Shown: positions 1 through 11,385, counted from the first letter of the stretch. The stretch: DNA of 64,000 bases from Narthecium ossifragum (GCA_963920575.1 OY986970.1:20777274-20841273), one strand, 5' to 3'. Made by a program: numbers and translations. The notes: generated by a model not told the origin, from the letters alone.

Positions 1-1317
1 AAGCACATATACAATGCACGGCAAAAACATAGAGTTGTTGAGAAAGCGGGGAGATCAGAGATGCAGTCTCTCTTGGCCCATCTGAATGATAATGGGTACG
101 TGGAGTGGCATACAAGCGATGATTCTTCCTTTTGCGTCTAGAGCATATTCTGGGCACACCCTTCATCTGTGGAGTTGTTGCGTGCCTTTCCGGAGGTCCT
201 CATCATGGATTGCACGTACAAAACAAACAAGTATTGACTCCCACTTCTAGAGATAGTTGGAACTACATCAACGGGTCTCACATTTGCATCGGCCTTTGCA
301 TATCTTCATTCTGAGTCGAAGTCTACCTTTGTTTGGGCACTAGATAAGCTGAAGAGCATGATGGATGGGTGTATGCAGCCGCGCATCATTGTGACAGATA
401 GAGACTTGGCATTGGTTGATGTTGTGCACCATGTCTTCCCGACTGCTAAACACATGCTATGCAGATGGCACATCAGCAATAACATCATGGCCAAATGCCG
501 TAAGATGTTTGAAACATTGGATAAGTGGAATTCATTCATGTCTTGCTGGCAGCTGGTAGTAGAGTCCCCTACCGTGGAGAAATATATCGAGAATGTGCAG
601 TTTATGGAGCTCGCATATCCAAATGCCATTACATATCTCAGGAATTCATGGCTGAATGGGTACAACGAGTCATTCATTGGTGCGTGGGTAGACAGCTACA
701 TGCATTTTGGGAACACAACTACAAACAAGGTTGAGAGTGCACATGCGAAGCTGAAAAAGCATCTTGGAGCATTTAATTGCAGCTTTGACACATCATGGGC
801 CACGATACATGTGTTGCTTGAGCTCCAACGCATAAGCATCTTGGCTTCTTTTGAAAAAAGCAATCATATGGTGCAGCACAAACTCAAGCCGATGGTATTT
901 AGAGAATTGCGGGGTTTCATTTCACATTATGCACTCGAAATGGTTCACACCGTGGCGATAAATGCAAAATCTGTAGGTCCGGACGAGGCCGCTTGTGGCT
1001 GCCAATTGCGGCGTACCCATGGATTGCCATGCACCCATGAAATTGCTGGATATAAACTAGAAGGCCGTGCTATTCCTCTATAGTGCATACATCCCCATTG
1101 GCGGAAGCTTGACTTGACATGCACCTCCGTTAAGGTTGATCAAAAGCTCAAGCTCACAAGTGAGTATGATACTATCTCCCGCAAGTTCGATACCGTTGAT
1201 AACCTTGGTAAGTTGCACATAATGAGAAAGCTCAAGCAGTTGGGTGCGCTAGAGTCTACCTATATCCTTGAGCCGGAAGTGAAAGTGAGCACACGTGGTC
1301 GTCCAAGTGCAAAATAA
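1..1317 (+). pseudogene. MULE transposase, decayed (DDE domain plus SWIM zinc finger)
   Basis: One reading frame runs from base 1 (start outside the window) through the MULE transposase domain. The first acidic residue is in IMDCTYK (codon 208-210), the second in VTDRDLAL (397-399), and a candidate catalytic Glu in KVESAHAKLKKHL (733-735). The CRWH motif follows the second Asp. A SWIM-type finger, CGCQLRRTHGLPCTHEIA, begins near 988. The tail reaches RGRPSAK, the usual MULE linker before an OTU domain. The frame is interrupted by TAG at 139, TGA at 235 and TAG at 1081, and ends at TAA near 1315; frame-matched homology continues after each of the first three. The product would cut and paste the element in the nucleus, but this copy is inactive as read. 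Confidence 0.9.
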
Positions 1318-1499
1318 AAGAAGGTTGAAGCCTCCGCAAAGCGTGATCCTTCCGCATTCGAGTACGTCTCATCACAAACTAAAAATGAATTCAGATAGAT
1401 CCTACTTCCGTACCTACATCAAAGGGCAAAGTAAAGAAAGAGAAGAAGGCTAAACAAAGAGTAGTCCGGTCTCAAACACAAAAGGCTCCAAATGCAGTC

Positions 1500-1993
1500 T
1501 ACGGATTGTATATAGGACATTTCTCGGCTAAGTTGGGTCCTTACATTGAGCATATCATTGATGTGAAGGCGAATGAGAATTGTGGCTTTAGAGCAATTGC
1601 CGGTCTCATGAACCTAGGGGAGGATAATTGGGCCCAAGTGCGAAGGGACCTGCTTGGTGAGCGCTGCTACCTCACTCCGAATCGTATGTTGGCATGTATG
1701 CGGAGAGGGAACGAAGTGTTACGGAGCTCAAAGCGAGACTGGCCTATTACTTGGACTACCCTCCGGAAGAACATTGGATGACTATGCCCGACATGTGTCC
1801 TCTCATTGCTTCACGATACTCTGTAGTGCTTATTCACATCTCAATATGCCAGTGCCTGACATTTTTGCCGCTCCGGAGTCCGCCGCTTTCAAAGCCCATG
1901 TGGACAGTCATTGCACTTGGTTACATGCCGGGCCACTTTGTTATGTTGCGTCTACGCCATGGATGTCCTATGCCACCTGTAGCCCGTAACTAG
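1500..1993 (+). pseudogene. OTU-like cysteine protease domain of the MULE, frameshifted
   Basis: This follows the transposase by about 180 bases on the same strand. The first half contains DVKANENCGFRAIAG, the OTU catalytic Cys loop (Cys codon 1581-1583). A frameshift near 1690 moves the homology to another frame, which reads WMTMPDMCPLIASRYSVVL and ends with PGHFVML, holding the OTU catalytic His (codon 1934-1936). The order Cys then His and the spacing fit plant MULE OTU domains, known as deubiquitinase-like cysteine proteases of uncertain role in transposition. In intact relatives this domain is fused to the transposase; here the linker between them holds stops. A weak continuation to about 2120 shows no clear domain. 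Confidence 0.85.
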
Positions 1994-2777
1994 ATTAGAG
2001 CTCATTTAGGACTTGCTAAGGGTAGGTGCGATTATCAGACCAAGATTGGTCATTTCCTCCATATCGTGCCGTCAATAGTTGCGACAAGGGAGATGATTGA
2101 TATCGGTAGTGACTCGGACATTTGAGACACATGCATAGGTAAGACTTGTTTATAACTACTCATTATTTCTAAATTATTTATGATCTAATTAAAAGTTACT
2201 AAGTTACTTTGTCTCAACTGCAGGTTTGATGATGTATGGCCACGACGGTTTACTTGGCATCAACACTTTGGTCATGTATTGAAAAAATATGAACGGATTT
2301 GGTGGCGTAGTGTATTGCACTTGTGTTATGTATTTCAATTTTGATCTTGCAATGTTTATTCCAATTTCGATATTGTAATGTTATGAAATCAGGATATATA
2401 TATATGTTACAAGTTTGTGTACACAGCAGAATACAAGTTCGGGTTTTAAAATCCAGAAACCTGGGTTAATTTCGACTTTAAAAAACCGAATCTGTGCCAA
2501 ATGTTCGGATTTTTAAAGATGGATACCTGGGCATATTTCGATCTTTAAAAACCGAACTTATATGTTACAAGTCAGTGAACTTCAAACAGCTAACGAGCAA
2601 AACTTGTACAACACATCTTATGTCATTTAAAAAACATCCCACATTATACACATCCCATATGTTAACATTAGTGATGAAACATACAGCAACACATCTTACA
2701 TCAACTATAAGTCAAAATATCAACTACAAGTCTCAAACATCCCACATACAAGTCTCAAAACAACATATATTTTTCTG
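1994..2777. other. Non-coding MULE spacer with short inverted motifs
   Basis: No credible coding sequence lies between the convergent transposase-OTU and PMD genes. A short TA run sits near 2395-2407. Between 2430 and 2570, copies of a motif like TTCGACTTTAAAAAACCGAA form small self-complementary units. Equivalent units occur at 7320-7620 and inside the MITE at 45734-45995. Confidence 0.6.
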
Positions 2778-5700
2778 TCAGTTGTCCCTTCTTCCGTTTC
2801 CTCTCCCTCGTCTTCCTCTTCCGCTTTCTTGGTTCCGATAATATCGTCTGTGATCGCCGCGACATCCATACACGATGGCACTAATCTCGTGCATTCGGCC
2901 CTTGAGCTCTTCGGAACTCAAGTCTGCGTCGTGAGCAACAATGTCATCAACGATCACCATAATACGGGCAATCTGCAATTGAACAAATAGAAAGTATCAT
3001 ACTTGTGTCAAAAAGTACGTTCGAGCTTAATATTCACTTACTATAGCAATCGGATCATGTGGAGGCCGATTGGGTCGACTTGAAGGTGATTCAAGGTTTT
3101 GTACCCTCACATGGGAGACGGTTCTATACCATCCCATATATTTCGGCATGCACTCATGTGGGGTCCGGGCTACTTGGGCATTCCTTGCTGCCCTAATTGT
3201 GTGGTCAGTCCACCGCTTCCAAAACCCCTTTTCGAAGTTGTATATCCTCGAATATCCTCTTCCACACTTTTCGGACGCCACAGATTGATATGCGGGTGGA
3301 ATTGGCCCATTCGGTATAATTTGCACAAGCCCGAACTGACGAAGAACCCTATCAGGATGATACGGCTCGACATGCTCCATGTCATGCAATGTGCCATAGA
3401 AGAAGGTGATGTCTTCATCAGAAAATTGGCCCATGCGATCAGCATATGGATCCCATTCCACCTACAAACAATGCAGAAAATGAAATCAAGTATTATATAA
3501 AAAAAACACAGCTGTAAGTGACAAGTCACATCCTCCTCCATCAGTTCATCCAATTTCTCGCGCATTTCTATGACTTTAGTGGCATAGTTACCACCACTTC
3601 TGTTAGGGACCCATAGTCGCACGCGTGGCTGGTCCGGCGTAAAACTGGGATTGCGGCTGCATGACACAATTGTCGGCAGATGATCATATGCCCAGGCCTG
3701 CACGAAATTAATAGCAATGAAGAGAAACAGTCATATAAGTATAGAGTATTAGCAAAATAGATGCATATCAATAAGTGATGTATCTTACCTCCAGTAAGGT
3801 AAGATACCCGCCTATTTGTTTTGTGGCCCATCTACTGGCGGTCCCCAGATGTCGATTTAAGTATGCCAATGCTGCAGCCCCCCATGCGTACCGGCTAGCG
3901 CCAGTCACATGTTTGAACGCAACAAGGTATCCCACATGTACCTTATCCATTGACTTATCGCAGAAGAGTGTGCAGCCTATTAGGAAAAGCAAGAGCGCCT
4001 TCACTGAACATCTGATGCCGACCTTTTCAATCGTGCATTCATCCCTAAGCCAGTTTAAACTAACTGACCCTTTGCTATCTTCCAACTGCTTATAACAATT
4101 CTGAAAGTGGACCCCCAGCTCTTCACACATCAGCTGCGCTGCCTTCCTAGTCTCCATCTTGTGCAGCTCTACAGCTTCTCCCTCCACAGAGATGCCTAGG
4201 ATGGTCCTCACATCTGCAAGCGTGATGGTCATCTCCCCGCAAGGTAGGTGGAACGTGTTGCTCTCCGGCTGCCACCTCTCAACCAATGCAGACACGATCA
4301 CCTTGCTGATCGTAAGATATGTGCAATCGACGAGCGGTCCTAGTTCCGAAGAGTCGACAACCATCCTAAATTCGTCGGACATTTTGCTTGCCCAGTGTTT
4401 GACCCTATGCGCATGGGTGATGCATTTCAACGGGCCGCGTTCCTACATCATGACAAGTCAATAAGAAATTCACTCCATGATGATCATACTCAAAAAAAAA
4501 AACTCAAATGAAAACAGTAGTCCAGAACTATACCACTCCACGTCATATGCGGTATGCGACATGGGACCTGAACATCGTAAGGACCGTCTCATCTTCTGGC
4601 CCGCCAGGGATGGTGTCGCGCCCCGACCCGCGTAGGCCCAACCGGGCCGGGCGACGCGAACCGGAACTTAACCTACTGCGGAAATTTGGCGAGGTTTCCC
4701 TCTAATCGTAGTGGTTACCCTAATAAGCATAATCATCCTGTAATAAACAACAATTATAAAGCTCAACACACAAAGCTGGAATATAGTACAAATCCTCAAA
4801 CAGGGAATGTTATACAAAATCGCTCCCGTAGGAGACTATCTAACCAAGGTGTACACGGACAGATCACAGCTCCTCAAGCTCCGCCAGACGCCGCCACGTC
4901 ACCGAACACCTGCCCGGTAGGGGCAACCGAAGAAGAGCTAGCGCCAGCACCTGCAAAACGCAGCCCGGGTAGGTGTGAGCACTAAGCTCAGCAGGGACAC
5001 TACACTACGACACTCACAAAGGAAGGGAACACAACAGTGTCGTCCCCAAGCAAAGCCTAGGTGTATCACAGGGGTCCCATAACCCCACCGGATACCCCTG
5101 AGAGCCCCAGTCGTGGTCTTCCAGCGAACTGGTCACACACTGGGTCACACTCAGTAAGACAGGAAACGGCACTGCCAACTCACGACAGGATCCTGGGCAC
5201 TGTCGGCGGGTAGCACCGCTGGGTAGTCACACCTGCCACCCAAGAGTTCTAGAAGGATTGGGTACCGGCTACACCACGACTTGGCTCAAGGCCGACACGA
5301 CCTCTAAACATCAAGCACAACAGTATTCATGGACCAAGCTACCCGCACGGTCCTAAGAGATAGATCAGGGCTACCCGGAAGCCCCGGATCGGCAACGCCC
5401 TAACAGATGCAACTAATGCACAACACAATGCATGCTATGAACATGCGCAGAAAAGATACATGTAAGTATGCAGCAGGATGTGATGATATAAATACAAGGT
5501 CTGGGCACGGCACCCTGCCGGCCCGGGGTGGTGAACAGATAAATAAGGTCTAAGGACTGCTGCAGTGGTACCACTACCAACCGCCAGCAGTCCACACAAC
5601 ACCTGCACCGGGAAACAACCCCGCAAACAACAGTTCACAATGTGCAACAAGTAATGTGGCCCTCGGCGAACGCCGGCGTGAGAGGCTAGGGAAAGCAGTA

Positions 5701-5875
5701 GGGCCACCCGCCCGTTTATTCTAAACATCCCGGGAGTCATCACTCCCCCGGTTCACCACTGCCCCTATATACGGCTAACATGCTTAATGTTATGTACAAG
5801 GTATAAAACAATAAAGAAAACCAACATACAAAGCCCCTTGGGCAAAACTAGTCAAAACCCTCTCTTCTACCAAAG

Positions 5876-6190
5876 GATCGATCATCCCCTAGGGTAGGAT
5901 CGATCCTCTCAGCAACAGAGAGTAAAGCCTCACTGTCGATACAAAAGGATCGATCCTTCCTCTCAGGAGGATCGATCATTTTCGCGACAGAGAGCACCCT
6001 TCAGATCGCACCACGAGTGATCGATCCTTCCTCACAGGAGGATCGATCCTCTTCGCGACGAAGGACAGCCATGCTCCCCAAGAACCAGGATCGATCCTCA
6101 CCAAGCTCGTGATCGATCCTTCATCGGGCGGAGCATGACCAACCCAGAAGATCGATCCTTCCTCAAGGGAAGATCGATCATGATGGGTTC
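5876..6190. repeat. Class I paired-palindrome array (GATCGATC-N14-GATCGATC)
   Basis: Five pairs of GATCGATC words lie here, the two words of each pair starting exactly 22 bases apart (first pair 5876 and 5898). The ten bases at the middle of each spacer vary. Pairs are separated by about 40-50 unrelated bases. Relative to the minus-strand LTR promoter, this array lies downstream, in the transcribed part. Confidence 0.9.
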
Positions 6191-6547
6191 CGCGGCGTCC
6201 TTCCGGCGAAGAATACCGCCGGAAGAGACAACCAAAAACCACGAAACTCTGGGATCTGATAGATCAGGATCCCACGAGTCCAAAACCGGTTAAAACACAA
6301 GAAACCAACATGCTAATCACAAGATCTAAGCATTAAACCACAGATCAAACCGGAAAACTCAAAACCCCGAAGAGAGATGTCGGTAGGATCCCTACCGGAG
6401 CAAACGCAGCTTAGATCCAAGCAGCTAGGCCTTGGATCGTCCTCAACGCCTTCGAAAATCCCAAGATCCGAGCTCAAATCGCCGGGTTTCCAAAAGGATT
6501 TGAAGGAAGAAGGTTCGTCTGCTTTATAGGCAAATGAACCGACCTAT

Positions 6548-6655
6548 GAAGGATCGATCCTTACCCAAGGAAGGATCGATCACCTCATGATGATCTCACT
6601 TGACTTTCTGGCACAAGAGGATCGATCTCTTAGCTAGAGAGGATCGATCCTTTGT
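6548..6655. repeat. Class I paired-palindrome array, U3 copy
   Basis: Two further GATCGATC pairs with the same 22-base word spacing sit just upstream of the minus-strand TATA-like box of the solo LTR. Word ends read GATCGATCCT and AGGATCGATC in one pair and GATCGATCTC and AGGATCGATC in the other. Confidence 0.85.
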
Positions 6656-6929
6656 GTGCTGAAAGCTAAACTTAGGCGAGAATTCAAGCCTAAGTCCGGA
6701 TCTTTCGATCCCGGGTCCCACTAACCATCCTAAGCAAACATTACCACAAACAAGGTCAGTGTGTGTACAAGCGCGAGTGTGGAACTAGCCGACAAGGTGC
6801 AATTTACCAAATTGCCCTTGCGGTCCACAGCGAGCCACAGGAGGGGAGGGACGGGTCCTCACAGATGGGGCCACTTGTATCAAACTCATCCTCATCCGCT
6901 TCCTCATCGTCACCCTCGTCACTGTGCTC

Positions 6930-7155
6930 ACCACCACCCCCATCAGTTTGTTCCTCTGCCTCAGCTGGCTCCTAACCTCTTCCGTCATATCCTTTGGCAT
7001 GTTCCTCTTCCTCAGCTGGATCCTTACTTCCTCCCTCATATCCTTCTTCGGCCTGTTCCTCTGCCTCAGCTGGCTCCTTACTTCTTCCCTCATAACCTTC
7101 TTCGGCTTGTTCCTCTGCCTCACGTGGCTCCTTACTTCTTCCCTCATAACTATCC
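6930..7155 (-). repeat. 54 bp in-frame tandem repeat in PMD exon 1
   Basis: About four degenerate units of an acidic 18-residue motif, near YEGRSKEPAEAEEQAEEG, are encoded on the minus strand. The last unit contains a stop where Lys is found in the others. The encoded segment would be disordered and highly charged. Confidence 0.8.
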
Positions 7156-7649
7156 GTCCGTCGCCGCCTCTCAGATGCCATGGGTGGGTTTCGGCGTTTA
7201 TTGGTTGGAGCGGTTGACGATCTCTCCCCAAGAGCTGCCATTTGAACTGTAGAACATAATTGGTTTAGAAAATACACATCCACAGCGATAGAGAACAAAA
7301 GGAGAGAAGTATAGTCAAGATCTCTCAGTTAAGTTCGGCTTTGACAAGTCGGACATAATCAGCTTGTAAAAGTTGAAAAACAACCCAACATTCGACTTTT
7401 TAAAACCGAAAATAATAACAACCTCGACTTCTAAAAACCGAAAACCAGACATAATTTCAGCTTTTCATAACCGAAACATAATGGAAATCCGGATTTGTAA
7501 AATCGAAGACATACCAAATATTTGGATTTTGAAAATTGAATCAGATGAATGGTTTCAAATTTATAGAATCAAAAATTAAGTCAATGTTCGAATTTAAAAA
7601 TCGAAGAATGCACAGATGAGTACCTTTCTTCGCGATTGCGGTTGCCTCA

Positions 7650-7960
7650 GCTGGCTCCTTACTTCTTCCCTCATAACTATCCGTCCGTCGTTGCCTCTCA
7701 GATGCCTTGGGTGGGTTTCGGTGTTTATTTGTTGGAACGGTCGACGAGCTCTCCCCAAGAGCTGCCATTTGAACTGTAGAACATAATTGGTTTAGAAAAT
7801 ACACATCCACAACGATAGAGAACAAAAGGAGAGAAGTATAGTCAAGATCTCTCAGTTAAGTTCGGCTTTGAAAAGTCGGACATGATCTCAAATTAAATCA
7901 ATGTTCGAATTTTTAAAATCGAAGAATGCACAGATGAGTACCTTTCTTTCTGATTGCGGC
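7650..7960 (-). repeat. Partial duplication of the PMD gene 5' end and leader
   Basis: This segment repeats the start of PMD exon 1 (one acidic repeat unit and the MAALGE start) and its leader from about 7120-7345, then joins a second copy of the motif at 7570-7645. It lacks the middle of the leader, so the second copy is internally deleted. The duplicated start codon near 7768 leads into a frame that soon leaves the homology. Confidence 0.75.
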
Positions 7961-8244
7961 TGTTAGTTTGGAGACCCTCTTCGACATCTTGGGTACCGTC
8001 TGATGGGGTCTTGAAGGGGCCAAGTACGAAGAGGAAGAAGAAAGAGACGAAGTGACGGAGCACCGCGACTTGAAAGGGGGATGATCGACTTGAAGGGTCA
8101 CCGCGGCGTGAAAGGGGAGGATCCGGCGGAGCTTGAAGGGGGAGATCCGGCGGCGAGATGAGGGGGGAGTCCGCGGGGGCGATGGCGGCACTTGAAGGGG
8201 ATCGGGGAAAAGGAAGAATACGATGGGAGCGGTGTAGGGTTTGT

Positions 8245-8385
8245 AAGGGTAGTTAAGGGAGAGTAGGAAAAAATAGGCGGTGTAGATAGCATTTCTGTTG
8301 GATTTCAAAATAACCTGTGGTGTCGTTAGAAATGGCGGTGTCCTTAGGCATTTGGGCGGTGTAAATAGACGCACCCTTTGTTTGT
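8245..8385 (-). repeat. Right terminal region (TIR) of the MULE
   Basis: Read on the minus strand from about 8385, the sequence starts GGGTGCGTCTATTTACACCG and continues with CAAATGCCTAAGGACACCGCC. It aligns with the terminal repeat of the MITE at 45734-45995. The exact terminal base and the target duplication cannot be fixed because the left end is not in the window. Confidence 0.65.
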
Positions 8386-8439
8386 CCCCCCATCTCTCTC
8401 TATTGTCAAATTAGAAGATGCCATGTGGCTTACTAATGT

Positions 8440-8810
8440 GGGAGCTCTCTCTTCTCTCTCCGATTTGAGAGAGAGAGAGGGGAAGAGAGAGAAAGAGATT
8501 CTTTGTCTTCACGGGAAGAGTACAACAAAGGGAAGAGAGAGATTAGAAAAATAAAAACCTAAAAAATAAAAGAAAATAAAAATCAAAGATAGATAATAAG
8601 AAATAAAAAACGAAAAATAATAAAAAAGTGAATAAAAATAAAGAACAAAATGCAAAAGTAAAAAAAAAAAAAGAGAAAAAGAAAAAAGAAAAAAAGAAAA
8701 AAAAAAGAAAAGAAAAATAATAAATAAAGATAGAAAAGAAAGACGAAAACAAGCAAAAGGAAAAACAAAGTAAAAAATAAAAAAATAACCCAAGATGGTT
8801 GCATCTACTA
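8440..8810. repeat. GA-rich and A-rich low-complexity tract
   Basis: A CT/GA microsatellite region (8445-8500) is followed by about 270 bases of A-rich sequence broken by short G and T interruptions. Minus-strand open frames here are runs of Phe, Leu and Ser and are compositional artefacts. Confidence 0.85.
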
Positions 8811-8950
8811 GAATATGCCTGCATCGATTAAATGAACTCAACTGCATCAATCAATGCAGCATCGCGACACGCAGCTAAGCCAAATTTGTTGCCTAACGCG
8901 ATGGAGCATGGGGGCTACTACTTGCATCACCCATTGCAGTTGCAATAAGA

Positions 8951-9623
8951 TTTTTTTTTTTTTGATTAGATGAGCCCGCATGCTAGGATTAGCACAAACT
9001 ATCTATCAGATCCAAACCATCATTGCTGGACCAGACAAACCCTGATCTAGTAATCCGACAGGCACGAGCAATAGCATCTTCTCTATGGTTACAATCTCTT
9101 GGAGTATGGATAGAAAGGATAGAATCAAACAGTAATGTCATTGACCATATATCTTTTGCCACCCCTTCAACCTCAGGGGGCCAAAGTCTCAGTCGTTCAA
9201 CAATTGAACCGCCACCAAGGAATCAGATTCAACCACAATTCACTGATAGTCGCGGCAAACGCCTCCTCCATAGTAGTAAGAATGGCAGCCAACTCACCTT
9301 GTAGCACGGAGCCAACTCCAACACAGTGACCTAGTGCCCAATCAATAGAATGCAACCCCAACCTTCCAACCACACCTACAACAACCTCACTTGACCGTGG
9401 ATCAAAGGATGCATCAACCTATAGCTCAAAGGAACTCGCCAGTGTATGCTGTCTCATTGAGTCCACTTTGCTATTTGTCAGAAATTCCCCAGCCAGACGA
9501 CGAAGCTTGCACACCACAACCAAAACTGTCTCTCGTCCTTCTCCAAAGATAATAGAATTCCTATCTTTCCATATCAAGAACATTCCATATGCAAGGATAG
9601 TCTTAACCTTCCTTTATTAGTAG
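8951..9623 (-). pseudogene. 3' end of an L1-type LINE: RNase H domain and poly(A) tail
   Basis: On the minus strand the homology starts near 9600 with AYGMFLIWKDRNSIIFGEGRE, the linker typical of plant LINE ORF2. It continues through VDASFDP and GELAAILTTMEEAFAA, the RNase H signature of plant LINE tails and related non-LTR elements. A run of 13 T at 8951-8963 is the poly(A) tail in this orientation. The domain degrades near its 3' end and stops occur upstream of the homology. It is probably the tail of the ORF2 remnant at 12649-14923, but the zinc-finger region between them is missing, so two separate insertions remain possible. Confidence 0.8.
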
Positions 9624-9631
9624 GTCCCAGT

Positions 9632-10186
9632 TAGTGATGGCAATTTGCCCCACCCCTTCCCTAATGGGGCGGGTTCGGGGGACTCTAAACGGGTTCGGAA
9701 TCGGGTTTGGAGGACATGTGTAAAACCCCGATCGGGGTCGGGGAAGGACACCCCCGTTGGGTTCGGGGGACTCTAAACGGGTTCTGAATCGGGTTTGGAG
9801 AACATGTGTAAAACCCCGATCGGGGTGGGGGAAGGACACCCTCGTCCCGCCCCGCCCCAATTGTATTATTTGAGACGATTTAAGTTTGAATTATTATTTA
9901 GGACAATTTTTTTGAGTTGTTATTGATACAATTCATATTTGGATCATTTCGTAGAGACAAGTTTTGTTTGGATTGTTTTTTAAGATGATAACTCTTTAGT
10001 GTGTTATTAGATATAATGTATTCAATGTGTCAAAAAATTTTGGGACGGGGTGGGGGAGGGGTTCAGGTTTGCGGAGCGGGGTCGGGGTGCAGTAACCATC
10101 GGGGCGGGGCGGGGTAGGGGTGCTAGGTTAGGTTGCTGGGTCAGGGTTGGGGGACCCCGCTCCACCCCGCCCCGTTGCCATCCCTA
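9632..10186. mobile_element. hAT-type non-autonomous element (MITE)
   Basis: The termini are TAGTGATGGCAA and TTGCCATCCCTA, imperfect inverted repeats of a common plant hAT type. They are flanked by 8 bp duplications GTCCCAGT (9624-9631) and GACCCAGT (10187-10194) with one mismatch. The ends are GC-rich, with runs such as CGGGGCGGGGCGGGG. A tandem duplication of about 100 bp containing CATGTGTAAAACCCCGATCGG occupies 9664-9845. No coding capacity. Confidence 0.88.
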
Positions 10187-10989
10187 GACCCAGTAATCTC
10201 TTCATGATATTATCAGTATCTGATACGAGTCGATCCGACTCGACCACGTGGACTCGCACCTAGAAGAGGACCCAAACTGGTTTAGCCTCTTTCCTAATTT
10301 GACTTGGACTTCCCTAGTTCAAACTAGAGTATTTAATTAGGATTTATTATTAGTCTTTTATATTTAATTGAGTCCTAGTTGATATTTGATTGTTAGGAAT
10401 TAATTAAGAGTCCATTTGAGTTAGTAAGTTGAGTTGAGTATGAAAGCCTTATTACCTGCTAATTAAGCAATGGGGTTTTTTAGTTGGATTATGATTCAGT
10501 CAAGGCCTCTATAAAAGGACCTTAGTAGCTTTCTAAAGGAAGGAGAGAATTATGATGAATTAATGAGAGTAGAGTAATTAAGTAGGGTATCATAGGAGTA
10601 GAGTTAATGTAATTTCCACCAAAAATCCATCATTGATCCACCTTCTTCCCCGTCGGTTGATGTTTGCATGAAAGTGCACTCTGAATATGACAAAGAGCAG
10701 CTTATTTGCTTAGTTTTCATGATTAATATAGATGATTTCGTCCGTATATGTTGCTTCACAAAGTTAATTATATTATGCAGGAAATTGAAACAAAGATGGG
10801 TCTTTAACGCCAAAACTGTACCTTTTTAGAATGAACCAGATGATATGTCATACATGGTTGGAAAGCTCTTGAAGTCTAGTTTCTGGAGAATTTTACGGTT
10901 CGTGATTCCGAGTTTTCTAGAGGAAGTTATGGCAATATTAGTACCGATCGCGCAGTCTGTATGACAAAACAGTAAATACTCAGGAAAGA

Positions 10990-11385
10990 CGGATCGATCA
11001 TGTTCCCTAGAAGGATCGATCCTTTTATGCAGACAGACCTGACAGAACACACACTTTTCGGATGATCACAGAAGGATCGATCCTCCTTTCACTCGAGAAT
11101 ATTGAGGAGAAGGATCGATCTTTCTCCTATAGAAGGATCCATCCTACTCTATGGAAGGATCCATCCTACTGAGAAGGATCGATCCTACCATCCATCCTAC
11201 TTTTCGGATCCATCCTACTGAGAAGGATCGATCCTACCATCCATCCTACTTCTCGGATCCATCCTACTGAGAAGGATTGATCCTACACCTAAGGAAGGAT
11301 CGATCTTCCTCGGACGCAGCCAGAAATTGAAGATGTTGATTTCAAAGGATCGATCCTACACCTAAGGAAGGATCGATCTTACTCG
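10990..11385. repeat. Class I paired-palindrome array
   Basis: GATCGATC words recur with the derived form GATCCATC. The first pair (near 10992) shows the 22-base spacing; later pairs show 22 or 23 bases and some shorter intervals, so this copy is less regular than the others. The array ends about 70 bases before a TATATAA box. Confidence 0.8.

Larger units (their letters stand above)
4614..6863 (-). mobile_element. Solo LTR of a Tekay/Del-type Gypsy element
   Basis: The segment begins TGTCGCGCCCCGACC and ends GGGTCCTCACA, so it has TG and CA termini. It is flanked by identical 5 bp target duplications GATGG at 4609-4613 and 6864-6868. Related LTRs in this window that keep a pol end show the coding direction to be minus. 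A TATAAAG promoter-like box is present on the minus strand near 6521-6527. It interrupts exon 1 of the PMD gene; the absence of internal sequence means the element has recombined down to one LTR. Open frames inside it are not conserved genes. Confidence 0.92.
2778..7241 (-). pseudogene. Plant mobile domain (PMD, MAIN-like) gene, five exons, split by a solo LTR
   Basis: Exons on the minus strand: exon 1 in two pieces (7241-6864 and 4613-4534, overlapping by the 5 bp target duplication), exon 2 4442-3789, exon 3 3697-3530, exon 4 3461-3042, exon 5 2972-2778. All introns show GT and AG borders. Exon 2 carries the PMD core (FHLPCGEMTITLADVRTILG), known in host MAIN/MAIL proteins and in MULE and Gypsy cargo. 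Exon 1 encodes an acidic 18-residue repeat and leads into GPIPGGPEDETVL, whose frame is continuous once the LTR is excluded. The chosen start is the Met opening MAALGERSS at 7241. Two defects are visible: a stop in the last acidic repeat (6972-6974) and TGA near 4543-4545 where relatives have Trp. The C-terminus ends in RGRRGRGNGRRDN. Function in transposition or silencing is unproven; as read the gene is dead. Confidence 0.85.
1..8385 (+). mobile_element. Mutator-like element (MULE) with transposase-OTU and plant mobile domain genes, left end outside window
   Basis: A decayed MULE transposase followed by an OTU-type protease domain reads on the plus strand (1-1993). A plant mobile domain gene converges on it from the minus strand (2778-7241). 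The sequence near 8300-8385, read on the minus strand, gives a TIR-like end (TCTATTTACACCGCCC) that also matches the ends of the MITE at 45734-45995. Short inverted motifs resembling CGRCTTTTTAAAACCGAA lie between the genes (2430-2570) and outside the PMD gene (7320-7620), as expected of subterminal MULE DNA. OTU-like and PMD genes are known cargo of plant MULEs. The left TIR and the target duplication lie outside the window, so assignment of both genes to one element is inferred. All genes carry stops or frameshifts, so this copy cannot act alone. Confidence 0.7.

Noticed and set aside
5876..6190. Regular repeats that look like a CRISPR array
   Set aside because: The words are 8 bp palindromes in pairs within a plant LTR, with no long direct repeat, no equal-sized spacers between pairs and no cas genes.
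6761..7252. His/Pro-rich 163-codon plus-strand frame
   Set aside because: It is the antisense shadow of the acidic tandem repeat in PMD exon 1.
8509..8850. Minus-strand frames of about 70-113 codons rich in Phe
   Set aside because: They arise from an A-rich low-complexity tract.
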